The notes below the pieces were generated by a model. That model was not told where the DNA came from. It searched no databases and saw nothing but the letters and a program-made list of their open reading frames with translations. Shown here one piece after another: positions 9,335-18,192 of a stretch of DNA of 64,000 nt. The stretch is from assembly GCA_000024525.1 (NCBI GenBank), contig CP001769.1, positions 806,001 to 870,000 of the forward strand, written 5' to 3'. How positions within the stretch are numbered: position 1 is the first letter of the stretch; the number at the start of each line of letters is the position of its first letter. Source of the stretch: Spirosoma linguale DSM 74 (GTDB lineage: Bacteria > Bacteroidota > Bacteroidia > Cytophagales > Spirosomataceae). The translations under genes and the position numbers were made by a program.

Positions 9335-9369
9335 AAAGCCCGCTCTCTCTAACCAAGAAGCGGGCTTTT
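9335..9369. terminator. Hairpin terminator
   Basis: AAAGCCCGCT pairs with AGCGGGCTTT around a 14-base loop, followed by T. It lies in the gap between the cytochrome gene and the convergent hemH. Confidence 0.7.
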
Positions 9370-9441
9370 GTAATGAAGTGTAGTACAGTCTTTCGTCAAC
9401 GCAGTAGAGCCTGGTTATTTTCCAGAGATCTGCTGTCTGTT

Positions 9442-10503
9442 TTAGGCAGTTTTCACCAGATCGACCAGCGTTTCAATCCAGATTGGGCTATCGTTCAGGC
9501 TTTCGACCAGTTGCCAGTGCTTGCCACCAACTTCTTCAAACATCTCTTTATACTCAACGCCTACTTCAATAGTCGTTTCCAGACAATCGGCAACAAAAGC
9601 GGGCGAGAAAGCCAGGACACTATGTACCCCTTTGCCCGGTAAGGCTTTGATTACATCGTCGGTATATGGCTTAATCCAGGGGTCGCTGCCCAGCCGCGAT
9701 TGAAAACAGGTTGTGTATTTGCCTTCGGGAATATTGAGTGCCTTGACCAGCAAACGTGTCGTTTCGAAGCATTGCGCCCGATAGCAGTGCTGGTTCATAG
9801 CCTGAAGGGAGTCGCAGCAATCGCCAAGCTTGCAAACCGTTTTGGTTACGTCGCCTTTTCGAATCTGCCGCTCGGGTAACCCGTGGTAGCTGAACAGGAA
9901 ATGGTCGTAGTCGTAATCGGCCATGTATTTACGGCCAAGCTGGGCAAACCCTTCGATGAATTTAGGATGCTCCAGAAACCGGTTGATGAAACGGATGGCG
10001 GGGATAACCTGCCAGTTCTTAACAATATCCATCACTTTCTGATATACCGAACCCGTTGAGGCTGAGGCATACTGTGGAAAGAACGGAATAACGATGATGT
10101 CGGTCAGTCCCAGTTTCTGAAACTCACTCAAACCGGCGTCGATGCTCGGACTTTGGTAGCGCATGGCCAGTTTAACCACATAGCGGTTGCCAAGTGCCTG
10201 TTGTAATTCCCGTTCAACAATATGGCCGTAATACTTCAGCGGTGAGCCCGTTTCGGTCCATAACTCTTTGTAGACTTTAGCCGATTTGGGAGCCCGGAAT
10301 GGAGCGATAATGCCGTTGACGAGCAGTGAACGGGGAACAAGGGGTATATCGATCACCCGGCCGTCCAGCAAAAATTCGCGCAGGTATTTACGCACGTCGG
10401 GTACATTTGGGCTGTCGGGTGTACCCAGATTAACGATCAAAACGCCCGTCTTACCGTATACTTTCGGGGCGGAAACGGGTTGTTGTAAAACAGAAACGTC
10501 CAT
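9442..10503 (-). CDS. hemH: Ferrochelatase
   Basis: 353 residues. The N-terminal GVLIVNLGTPDSP and the active-site stretch FLFSYHGLPERQ (catalytic His) are diagnostic. Ferrochelatase inserts Fe2+ into protoporphyrin IX, the last step of protoheme synthesis. The conserved DPWIKPYT and VLAFSPAFVADCLET blocks are also present. It is read towards the cytochrome c gene and away from oxyR. The gap of about 180 bases to oxyR must hold both divergent promoters. Peroxide regulators control hemH in several bacteria, so coupling with OxyR is plausible but not shown. Confidence 0.96.
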   Translation of the reverse strand: MDVSVLQQPVSAPKVYGKTGVLIVNLGTPDSPNVPDVRKYLREFLLDGRVIDIPLVPRSLLVNGIIAPFRAPKSAKVYKELWTETGSPLKYYGHIVERELQQALGNRYVVKLAMRYQSPSIDAGLSEFQKLGLTDIIVIPFFPQYASASTGSVYQKVMDIVKNWQVIPAIRFINRFLEHPKFIEGFAQLGRKYMADYDYDHFLFSYHGLPERQIRKGDVTKTVCKLGDCCDSLQAMNQHCYRAQCFETTRLLVKALNIPEGKYTTCFQSRLGSDPWIKPYTDDVIKALPGKGVHSVLAFSPAFVADCLETTIEVGVEYKEMFEEVGGKHWQLVESLNDSPIWIETLVDLVKTA

Positions 10504-10684
10504 GGTAAGAAAAACAAGGATGATAACGAGTAAGTTGCAGCCATCTGGTATTAAAAACTGCTGTCAAGACGGTTGAGTCGCATCTGTGAGCGGCAAAAAT
10601 ACGACAAGGATAGGTCTGTTTCGTTCGATGTAATTTAGATTTGCATCAATTTTGTTTATACTTTATTGAGTTACCGACTCATTC

Positions 10685-11626
10685 ATGACCCTTACTCAAC
10701 TAGACTATATTGTTGCCGTAGATACCTACCGGCATTTTGCAACGGCTGCGGAGGCCTGTCATGTTACCCAGCCAACGCTTAGTATGCAAATCCAGAAGCT
10801 GGAAGATGAACTGGGTATTCTGGTATTTGATCGCTCGAAACAGCCCGTTGTACCCACCGAAACCGGACAGGCGGTGCTGGCTCAGGCACGGGATGTACTG
10901 CGGGCGGCCAAGCGTATTCCCGAAATTGTGAGTGAATCGAAAGAAGATTTCAGGGGAGACTTCCGGATTGGCATTATCCCAACCCTGGCCCCTTATCTGC
11001 TGCCTTACTTCATTGGCGAATTCGTTGGGAAGTATCCGGCCGTATCGGTACACATTCAGGAACTGGTAACGGAGCAGGTAGTTGAAAAGCTTCGGAACGG
11101 ATTGATTGATGTGGGACTGGTAGTAACACCGCTGGAAGAGAACGGGATCACCGAAATGCCGCTGTTTCAGGAGCCTTTTGTTGCCTATGCGGCCGATTCG
11201 AATCCGTTGTTGACCAAGGCTACTGTATCATCGGCCGACTTGCTTTCCGATGGTTTGTGGTTACTGACCGAAGGACACTGTTTCCGTACGCAGGTGATGA
11301 ACCTGTGTGGGGCCGACCGTCACTCGAACGGCAAAACGACGTTACGCTACGAGACCGGTTCCCTAGAAACGCTCATTAAACTGATTGATAAGCAGGATGG
11401 ATTTACCTTGCTTCCGTACCTCGCCACGCTCGATATGGATGCGGCCCGCCAGGCACGGCTTCGCCCGTTCGATGCTCCCTCGCCGGTGCGTGAAGTTAGC
11501 ATTGTAATGCACCGCAGCTTTCTGAAACGCCAACTCATCAACGCCTTAAAGCAGGAAATTATGGCCCACCTGCCTCCCGAAATAACCGGAGTGTCAAAAG
11601 GCGGACGTGTAGCCAGTGTGCGATAA
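10685..11626 (+). CDS. oxyR: LysR-family peroxide sensor OxyR
   Basis: 313 residues. The N-terminal winged HTH (QLDYIVAVDTYRHFATAAEAC and QPTLSMQIQKLE) is followed by a LysR effector domain. The redox pair Cys199 and Cys208 sits in LTEGHCFRTQVMNLCGAD, the same numbering and context as E. coli OxyR, whose disulfide between these residues switches the activator on. Likely targets nearby are ahpC-ahpD and perhaps hemH. It begins 182 bases from the divergent hemH start. Confidence 0.94.
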   Translation: MTLTQLDYIVAVDTYRHFATAAEACHVTQPTLSMQIQKLEDELGILVFDRSKQPVVPTETGQAVLAQARDVLRAAKRIPEIVSESKEDFRGDFRIGIIPTLAPYLLPYFIGEFVGKYPAVSVHIQELVTEQVVEKLRNGLIDVGLVVTPLEENGITEMPLFQEPFVAYAADSNPLLTKATVSSADLLSDGLWLLTEGHCFRTQVMNLCGADRHSNGKTTLRYETGSLETLIKLIDKQDGFTLLPYLATLDMDAARQARLRPFDAPSPVREVSIVMHRSFLKRQLINALKQEIMAHLPPEITGVSKGGRVASVR

Positions 11627-11634
11627 ACCCATGT

Positions 11635-12480
11635 TTAGTTGCCCGGTCGTTTACGGGCTTTCATAGCCCGCTCCCGTTTGTTGCGTTCCAACTGCTGGTA
11701 GGTTTGGCGAAACCCGTTGCCGGCTTTGATGGCGTTGGTGAGCGTTGGTACGCCCGCCCGCCCAACTACAGCCAGCCAGCGAGCTACCTCGGCGGCTGCG
11801 GTTTCATAGGCCAGCATCGTGTGAATAGAATTACCGCCAAAGAATTCGCGGGTAGATTCAAGGTCGGCAAGTTTCAGCATCGGGTAGTGCGAAAACGGCT
11901 CCAGGGTAGCCTCATCGGCAAACGACTCCATCGACGTCAGGCTGTCGGGTTGTTCCCATACCGATGGGTTACTAAAGCGGTAATCGACCATCAGGGCAAG
12001 CCCTTCGTTGAACCATTGCGGAATTTCCCGTTTGACCCGCCACCAGCCCAGCCGTGCGAAAAGTTCGTCGTGGCAAAGTTCATGAGCGATCACATCGGCA
12101 TTGTTACCTTCCGGACCCAGAACGAGGTACGACGTTCCCCAGGGTGTGCCAATACTACAGCCAGCGCCTTCGCCCCCGGCGCAGTACGTTTCGTATTCAT
12201 CCTGATTGGGGCTGTAAATGAGTATGGCCTGTCCTTGTTTATCGCCCCAGAATCGGCGGATGCGCTGCCGGGCCGTTTGGGTATGTTCACGAAGTTCTGC
12301 CTGTTGCTTAGCGGTGGCCGTGCGGCTACTGTACACGTTGCCGGTTTTGTCGAGCAGCCGGAAGTCTGACGAGTAGCTAACGCGCATACACCGGATCACC
12401 TGCGGAAAAAGCCATAGAAAGCTGATGGGCACCGCAACCAGCGCTAGCAAACTATAGCGGAAAAATACACGTCCACGCAT
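11635..12480 (-). CDS. Membrane-anchored gluzincin-type metallopeptidase
   Basis: 281 residues from the ATG at 12480 (MRGRVFFRYSLLALVAVPI), which places a signal/anchor segment at the very N-terminus. A longer frame to 12588 would overlap the upstream gene and is unlikely. The zinc motif HELCHDE (HExxH) is followed by a helix containing WFNEGLALMVDY, where the Glu is the expected third ligand. This arrangement is that of peptidase MA-like families. The substrate is unknown. It starts 22 bases after the Nudix-regulator gene and is probably cotranscribed with it. Its 3' end converges with oxyR, 8 bases apart. Confidence 0.8.
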   Translation of the reverse strand: MRGRVFFRYSLLALVAVPISFLWLFPQVIRCMRVSYSSDFRLLDKTGNVYSSRTATAKQQAELREHTQTARQRIRRFWGDKQGQAILIYSPNQDEYETYCAGGEGAGCSIGTPWGTSYLVLGPEGNNADVIAHELCHDELFARLGWWRVKREIPQWFNEGLALMVDYRFSNPSVWEQPDSLTSMESFADEATLEPFSHYPMLKLADLESTREFFGGNSIHTMLAYETAAAEVARWLAVVGRAGVPTLTNAIKAGNGFRQTYQQLERNKRERAMKARKRPGN

Positions 12481-12502
12481 GAAAAGGGCAGCAAAGCATT
12501 TT

Positions 12503-13267
12503 TTACTCAATGGGTCCTGGGTTAGTGTCGGTCTTGAATCGGTACAGATAAGGTGCTTTGTGAGCGCCACCGCCATACTTTTTATCAAGCCGCTCCAAAA
12601 TTCCCAAGCTAAGCATCTTTCGTTGAAAACTGGAACGGTGCAGGGGCTGGCCCAGAATTGTTTCGTAAAGACGTTGTAGATCGGCCATCGTAAATATGTC
12701 GGACAGGAGCGGGGCTGCCCATTGGTTAAAGCCAGTCAACTTCTGGTCGAGGTCGGCTCGCAACGTTTCCAGTGCTTTCTGAACAATGAGTCGATGGTCC
12801 TGTATGAGCGTTGGCAATGCCGTTAGTTCATACCATGTACAGGTATCGGACAGGGAATCGGGAATAGGTACCGCTTTCGTGAAGTCAATGAGAGCATAGT
12901 AGCCTACAGACACAAAACGGCGCAAAAGCCAGTGGTTATCGGTAGGAGTGATCCCCTTGGCCTCCATAATGGCCCGCATAGGGGCAACATCGTACCGGGC
13001 GAGATCGCCAAACGTATAAAATTGCTCCAGAAAAATATCGGTCAGACTGGTGCGCTCAGCCAGTACCCGCCGGGCGGCATCGTTTAAATTTTCGTTCTGC
13101 CGGATAAACCCGCCGGGTAAGGCAAACAGGCCCGTATTCCGATATTCCAGCAACAGAATCTTCAGTTGGTTCTGATGAAATCCGAATATGACAAAGTCCA
13201 GCGCGAGACCCGGCAGAAAGTCAACGCCAGCGGGGCTTACCTCTTCCGGAGATAATTGGTGAGACAT
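12503..13267 (-). CDS. Nudix-related transcriptional regulator (NrtR-like)
   Basis: 254 residues. The N-terminal half is a Nudix fold (GLFALPGGFIRQNENLNDAARRVLAERTSL). The Nudix box lacks the canonical RExxEE: here RVLAERTS follows the glycine block, so pyrophosphatase activity is unlikely. The C-terminal part (about 150-245) looks like a winged helix (FTMADLQRLYETILGQPLHRSSFQRKML). Degenerate Nudix plus winged helix is the plan of NrtR/AraR-like regulators, which sense ADP-ribose or sugar derivatives. The divergent carboxylesterase gene shares its upstream region (13268-13432). Confidence 0.82.
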   Translation of the reverse strand: MSHQLSPEEVSPAGVDFLPGLALDFVIFGFHQNQLKILLLEYRNTGLFALPGGFIRQNENLNDAARRVLAERTSLTDIFLEQFYTFGDLARYDVAPMRAIMEAKGITPTDNHWLLRRFVSVGYYALIDFTKAVPIPDSLSDTCTWYELTALPTLIQDHRLIVQKALETLRADLDQKLTGFNQWAAPLLSDIFTMADLQRLYETILGQPLHRSSFQRKMLSLGILERLDKKYGGGAHKAPYLYRFKTDTNPGPIE

Positions 13268-13432
13268 AGGGATTAAATTGAAAGCGCAAGTAACAAAAAA
13301 TTGGGTGGTCTGAGTTTAGTTTTTTATTATTGTCGCAGAATGAGACAATAGCCCTGTTGCCTGATCTGTGCGTGTTTCAATCAGGTTAAACAGTTGCTGC
13401 ATCCTCTTTTTAAGTACTCTAAACCATACAGT

Positions 13433-15064
13433 ATGAACCGTATTTTTTTTCTGATTTTATCAACTATTTCGCTGGCCCACCTGGCTACTGCCCAGTCAGC
13501 GAAGGCTCCACAAGCCAAAACGGCCAATGGTGTCGTTGAGGGGGTTGTTGAACCGAGTGGTATCCGTTCCTTTAAAGGCGTTCCCTTTGCGCAGCCCCCC
13601 GTAGGTGAACTGCGCTGGAAAGAGCCCCAGCCCGTCAAAAACTGGCAGGGTGTGCGTAAAGCAGATAAGTTTGGTCCCCGCGCCATGCAACGGCCCATTT
13701 TTGGCGACATGGGGTTCCGGTCCAACGGCATGAGCGAAGATTGTCTCTATCTGAACGTTTGGACGCCCGCCAAATCGGCCAACGAGAAATTGCCCGTTCT
13801 GGTGTATTTCTACGGGGGCGGCTTTGTGGCCGGCGACGGTTCGGAAGCTCGCTACGATGGCGAAAGTATGGCGCGTAAGGGCATTGTTGCCTTAACGGTC
13901 AATTACCGACTCGGTGTGTTTGGCTTCTTCGCGCACCCTGAGCTGACAAAAGAATCACCGAATCATTCGTCAGGTAACTATGGGTATCTGGACCAGGCCG
14001 CAGCCCTTAAGTGGGTAAAGGAGAATATTGCAGCGTTCGGCGGTGATCCCAATCGAGTAACTATTGCGGGCGAATCGGCCGGGTCAATTTCGGTCAGTGC
14101 GCTGATGGTTTCTCCGTTATCCAAAGGGCTGTTTGCCCAGGCTATCGGCGAGAGTGGTTCGTTGCTGGGCGGGCTTCCGCCAACGTCGCTGGCTAAGGGC
14201 GAAGAGGCAGGTACCAAATTTGCAACGGAGGCTGCCGGTGCCAATACTCTTACTGAACTGCGGGCCATGCCAGCCGAGAAATTACTCGAAGCCACTGCCA
14301 AGCCCGGTGTCCCCTGGTTTACGTCGACCATTGACGGCTACTTCTTTCCAAAACTGCCCCTTGAGATTTTTGAGGCTGGCCAACAGGCACACGTGCCCCT
14401 GCTGGTTGGCTGGAATTCGGAAGAAATGAATTATCGTGCGGTGATGGGTCAGGAAAAACCAACGCCTGAAAACTATGCCAATGCTTTGAAGAAACTTTAC
14501 AAGGAGCAGGCCGATGAGGTGTTAAAATTATACCCAGGTACTACGGAGGCCGAAATTCTGGAATCGGCTACGGCGCTGGCCAGCGACCGTTTTCTGGCCT
14601 ACAGCACCTGGAAGTGGGCCGATATGCAAGCCAAAACCGGCGGTGGCAAACCCGTTTATCGGTATTATTACTCCCGGCCACGTCCGGCTATGACGCCTGC
14701 TATGGGCAATGCCGCTCCCGGTTTGGCTGGTGGCGTGGTAAAATCAACGGATGCGAATGCCATGAAAGTGGCCCCTGCCAGTGGGGCAGTACACTCGGCC
14801 GAAATTGAATATGCGATGGGCAACCTGCCTTCAAACAAAGTATACGCCTGGACCCCCGACGATTATAAAGTGTCGGAGGTGATGCAGAATTTCTTCGCTA
14901 ATTTCATTAAAACCGGGAATCCAAACGGGCCGGGCTTGCCCAAATGGCCTGCTGCCAATGTGGGCAACAGTGTTCAATACATGCACATCGATGTAAACAC
15001 CCGACTCGAAACGGAGAAAAATAGAGCCCGTTACCTCTTCCTCGACCAGTCGTTTGGTAAATAG
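13433..15064 (+). CDS. Secreted type-B carboxylesterase
   Basis: 543 residues from the ATG at 13433 (MNRIFFLILSTISLAHLATAQS), which begins a clean signal peptide; the upstream in-frame ATG at 13394 does not. The type-B esterase blocks are RSFKGVPFAQPPVGELRWKEP, SEDCLYLNVWTP, YFYGGGFVAGDG and the nucleophile elbow TIAGESAGS. The acid residue is in the NSEEMNY region and the catalytic His in AVHSAEIEYAMG. It should hydrolyse ester substrates in the periplasm. The upstream region is shared with the Nudix regulator. Confidence 0.92.
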   Translation: MNRIFFLILSTISLAHLATAQSAKAPQAKTANGVVEGVVEPSGIRSFKGVPFAQPPVGELRWKEPQPVKNWQGVRKADKFGPRAMQRPIFGDMGFRSNGMSEDCLYLNVWTPAKSANEKLPVLVYFYGGGFVAGDGSEARYDGESMARKGIVALTVNYRLGVFGFFAHPELTKESPNHSSGNYGYLDQAAALKWVKENIAAFGGDPNRVTIAGESAGSISVSALMVSPLSKGLFAQAIGESGSLLGGLPPTSLAKGEEAGTKFATEAAGANTLTELRAMPAEKLLEATAKPGVPWFTSTIDGYFFPKLPLEIFEAGQQAHVPLLVGWNSEEMNYRAVMGQEKPTPENYANALKKLYKEQADEVLKLYPGTTEAEILESATALASDRFLAYSTWKWADMQAKTGGGKPVYRYYYSRPRPAMTPAMGNAAPGLAGGVVKSTDANAMKVAPASGAVHSAEIEYAMGNLPSNKVYAWTPDDYKVSEVMQNFFANFIKTGNPNGPGLPKWPAANVGNSVQYMHIDVNTRLETEKNRARYLFLDQSFGK

Positions 15065-15073
15065 TGATTGGTG

Positions 15074-15163
15074 GAGTGGTGAATTAGTGGAATGGTGGAG
15101 TGAGTGAAGTAGTAATTGCACTACCTACTTCACTCACTCCGCCATTCCACTAATTCACCACTC
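15074..15163. repeat. Near-perfect 39-base inverted repeat made of tandem octamers
   Basis: The arms at 15074-15112 and 15125-15163 match with a single mismatch around a 12-base loop. Read with period 8, the left arm is a chain of variants of GGTGGAGT (GGTGAATT, AGTGGAAT, GGTGGAGT and others). The hairpin lies between convergent genes, and its right arm includes the stop codon of the FAD amine-oxidase gene. It can act as a bidirectional terminator, although it lacks a long T run. Confidence 0.9.
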
Positions 15164-16466
15164 CGCTAATCATTTCCGCAACTTGCCGACCCGTTTGCAT
15201 GGCGGCATTCAGGGACGGATATGCTGTTTGATCCCCGCACTGGTACAAGCTATCTGATAATTTCAGGGGTTGCCGGATGGCATCATTACCGGCTTGTTCA
15301 GGATTGTAGGCTGGTAAAGCGTGGGGTAGGTGATACGTGCGCAAATGCCGCCACTGTTGCACATCTTCGCCAAACCAGTTGCTGAGTTCAGTGCGTATTT
15401 TGGCCGTTAAGGCGGCTTCATCCAGCAAAACCAGACTTTGGGTACTCACCGAAACCAGCGTTTGCCCGGCTGGCGCGTAGGTTGGTGCTACATCGGTCAG
15501 AATGGCCACGTTATGCACTGCCGAACTCCGGTGCGTGTTCAGCAATAGTAATTTTTCTTCTGTAGGCCGATTTTTGAACTGATCGGGTCTAACCGCAAAA
15601 TATGTGCAGGTGGTGTGATTAAACTCCTGCTCAGTCGGCAACGGGCGACCCGTTAACTGAGCCGCCTGAGCGGCATCGACAGCCAGTACAACCGCCCGGC
15701 CGGTCAGGGTTTCGCCTGAGTTAAGGTAAACCGTATTGCCGTCAATTCGTTTGACGGGGGTTTGCAGCCGAATCTGACCGGGAGCCAGCCAACCGGCCAG
15801 TTGATTCGGAATGGCTTCCATGCCGTTGGCTGGAACAGCCGCCCCTCCAATAAAGAACATCCGAAAGCAAAACTCAAAGAAATTGCTGGAGGTTGTGAGC
15901 ATATCTTCCAGAAAAACACCCCCGAAAAACGGCCGGAAAAATCGTTCGATCATTTGCCCGGAAAACCCCATGCCAAGCAGAAAATCCAGCGTACTGACGG
16001 GTGTTTGCCGGAAAAGCTCGTCGATGGGCAACTCCTGTGTTCGGCGGAGGAGCTCCACAATATGGAGTTTATCGGCCAGGGTGCCAACCGGCGATGCCAG
16101 CGTTTTAAAGACAGAAAGTGGCTCCTGAAAGGGATTTAGGAGCGTCATCCATTCGGGAGTGGGCGTCTGGTGGTGGATTAATGCGCCGGAGCGGAAGTAC
16201 TGCAAATTCAGCGCACTGTAATTGAGTAGCCGTCGGGCTTCCGGGTAGGCTGTCAGCAGGATCTGAAAACCCCGGTCGAGTCGAAAGCCATCTACGGTAT
16301 CGGTACGAACCCGGCCGCCAACGCCATCGGCCGCTTCGAGTACCCTGGCATCAATGCCCGCTTGTTTAAGGTAAACGGCACAGGTTAACCCGGCCATACC
16401 GGCACCAATAATCAGAACAGGCTTATCGGTTATTCCATTACTGGAACTGGATGAATCTGGTGACAT
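15150..16466 (-). CDS. FAD-dependent amine oxidase / protoporphyrinogen-oxidase-like oxidoreductase
   Basis: 438 residues. The N-terminal dinucleotide-binding motif is VLIIGAGMAGLTCAVYLKQAG (GxGxxG), followed by LEAADGVGGRVRTD, the second FAD contact of the amine-oxidase superfamily. The C-terminal FAD block YQCGDQTAYPSLNAAMQTGR closes the fold. The family includes carotenoid desaturases, protoporphyrinogen oxidases and monoamine oxidases. The sequence does not single out a substrate. The last codons (GVVN-stop) are encoded inside the right arm of the inverted repeat. Confidence 0.85.
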   Translation of the reverse strand: MSPDSSSSSNGITDKPVLIIGAGMAGLTCAVYLKQAGIDARVLEAADGVGGRVRTDTVDGFRLDRGFQILLTAYPEARRLLNYSALNLQYFRSGALIHHQTPTPEWMTLLNPFQEPLSVFKTLASPVGTLADKLHIVELLRRTQELPIDELFRQTPVSTLDFLLGMGFSGQMIERFFRPFFGGVFLEDMLTTSSNFFEFCFRMFFIGGAAVPANGMEAIPNQLAGWLAPGQIRLQTPVKRIDGNTVYLNSGETLTGRAVVLAVDAAQAAQLTGRPLPTEQEFNHTTCTYFAVRPDQFKNRPTEEKLLLLNTHRSSAVHNVAILTDVAPTYAPAGQTLVSVSTQSLVLLDEAALTAKIRTELSNWFGEDVQQWRHLRTYHLPHALPAYNPEQAGNDAIRQPLKLSDSLYQCGDQTAYPSLNAAMQTGRQVAEMISGVVN

Positions 16467-16628
16467 ACCATGAAGTCTTTGGTTCGTAAATAAAAACCAA
16501 AATTAAACGCTATGCCTGCCAATCAATGATTCAAGATCAGTTTGGGTAGTATTATTTTAATAAAAATTGGATAATAGTAAGTCGTTTACGGTTTAACATA
16601 TTGATAATCAATTGTAGTAAAATAAAAG

Positions 16629-16659
16629 TTGTTGGTTTTTTTTAGAAATATTAATTTTG
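16629..16659 (+). promoter_or_regulatory. Bacteroidota-type promoter for trpG/pabA
   Basis: TTG at 16629-16631 and TAATTTTG at 16652-16659 with a 20-base spacer match the TTG / TAnnTTTG (-33/-7) pattern of primary-sigma promoters in this phylum. The gene begins 25 bases downstream. Confidence 0.6.
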
Positions 16660-16684
16660 CTCGACTGAATTGCGTTAGAGGGGT

Positions 16685-17302
16685 ATGAAGCTGTTGGTGG
16701 TAGATAACTTCGATTCATTTACGTACATGCTTGTCGATTACCTACAGCAGGCAGGTGCTGTCTGCCGGGTCGTCAGGAATGATGAATCCCTTAGTTGTCT
16801 GACCAGCGATTTAGTCGATGGTGTGGTGCTATCGCCGGGGCCGGGTAGTCCAAAAGCGGCAAATCGGTTAATGGCGGTTATCGACCATTACCATCGGCAC
16901 CTACCTATGCTGGGGGTTTGTTTAGGGCACCAGGCACTGGGTGAGTTTTTCGGTGCAACGCTAAGCCGGGCCAGCCAGCCCATGCATGGAAAAATATCGA
17001 CCGTTCGAACGCTGAAAGAAGACTGCTTATGGCGGGAAGTACCGGCCACGTTTGAGGTAACCCGCTATCATTCGCTGGTGTTGACAGCCCTGCCGACCGA
17101 TCTGATACCTACGGCCGTAACGGAGCAGAACGAAATAATGGCCATGCGGCATCGAACGTTACCTCTTTGGGGGGTTCAGTTTCACCCCGAAGCCGCATTG
17201 ACACAATACGGATTCACCGTAATTCAAAACTGGATCGATTTTGTCCGGTTAACACATAAAAGAAACGACTTGACCACATCTTTAACCGCGCAGTACGCAT
17301 GA
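16685..17302 (+). CDS. Glutamine amidotransferase, anthranilate/aminodeoxychorismate synthase component II
   Basis: 205 residues of class-I glutaminase. The nucleophile Cys79 is in GVCLGHQALGEFFGA. The His and Glu of the triad are in WGVQFHPEAALTQYG. The N-terminus LLVVDNFDSFTYMLVDYL is typical of TrpG/PabA. It delivers ammonia to a chorismate-using partner (TrpE or PabB), which is not in the window, so TrpG and PabA cannot be told apart. The end overlaps the next start by four bases (ATGA), showing translational coupling. Confidence 0.9.
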   Translation: MKLLVVDNFDSFTYMLVDYLQQAGAVCRVVRNDESLSCLTSDLVDGVVLSPGPGSPKAANRLMAVIDHYHRHLPMLGVCLGHQALGEFFGATLSRASQPMHGKISTVRTLKEDCLWREVPATFEVTRYHSLVLTALPTDLIPTAVTEQNEIMAMRHRTLPLWGVQFHPEAALTQYGFTVIQNWIDFVRLTHKRNDLTTSLTAQYA

Positions 17303-18075
17303 ACTATCAGATTCGGGAAGAAGCAGGATTCCGCTATGTAGACGAAGGCCAGGGTGAAGTATTACTTCTGCTGCATGGCTTGTTTGGTGCTCTCAGTAAC
17401 TGGGACAGCGTCATAAATACGTTTTCAGACCGGTATCGGGTTGTCATTCCGTTGCTGCCCATTTATGAAATGCCCATTCGGCAGGCCAGTCTGGAGGGGT
17501 TGGTCGCTTACATCGAAAAATTTGTTGTTCAGAAATCCCTGTCTGACATGACCCTGCTGGGGAACTCCCTGGGCGGTCATCTGGCTATTCTGTACACCTT
17601 CAAAAATCCCGAGCAAATCCGGCGTTTAGTATTAACGGGGAGTTCAGGTCTGTTTGAGAACGGTATGGGCGGGTCTTTCCCCAAGCGTGGTAGCTATGAT
17701 TACATTGCCGAGCGCGTTGCCTACACATTTTACGACCCGAAAGTAGCTTCGAAGGAACTGATTGACGAAGTATTTGAAATAACCAGCAGTATTCCCAAAT
17801 GTATGAGCATTGTTGCCATTGCCAAGTCGGCACAGCGGAACAATGTAGCGAAGGACCTGCACAAGATTCAGGTACCCACACTGCTCGTATGGGGATTGAA
17901 CGACACCATAACCCCCGCCGAGGTAGGGCATGAATTTAACCGGCTGATTGCGGGTTCTGAATTATACTTTATCGACAAGTGCTGTCATGCGCCCATGATG
18001 GAATGCCCGGACCGCTTCAACGAATTATTGGATAACTGGCTGGCCAAACATCCGGTTATTGAGTTAATAGCGTAG
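17299..18075 (+). CDS. Alpha/beta hydrolase
   Basis: 258 residues. The oxyanion motif is LLLHGLFGALSNW, the nucleophile elbow LLGNSLGGH (Ser90), the acid VWGLNDTITP and the catalytic His DKCCHAPMMECPDRF. It is an esterase/thioesterase-like enzyme. It is coupled to the glutaminase gene by the 4-base overlap, so a role in the same chorismate-derived pathway is possible. MenH- or BioH-like activity would be guesswork. Confidence 0.87.
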   Translation: MNYQIREEAGFRYVDEGQGEVLLLLHGLFGALSNWDSVINTFSDRYRVVIPLLPIYEMPIRQASLEGLVAYIEKFVVQKSLSDMTLLGNSLGGHLAILYTFKNPEQIRRLVLTGSSGLFENGMGGSFPKRGSYDYIAERVAYTFYDPKVASKELIDEVFEITSSIPKCMSIVAIAKSAQRNNVAKDLHKIQVPTLLVWGLNDTITPAEVGHEFNRLIAGSELYFIDKCCHAPMMECPDRFNELLDNWLAKHPVIELIA

Positions 18076-18192
18076 GTTTACTACGTGTAGTGAGGCAGTA
18101 CGTTTTATTCACTATACTAAAACTTGAAAACTATGCAGGAATTTCCGTAGTTTTCAGCGAACAGTTTCAGTTGTTAAACGACATCAATATTT

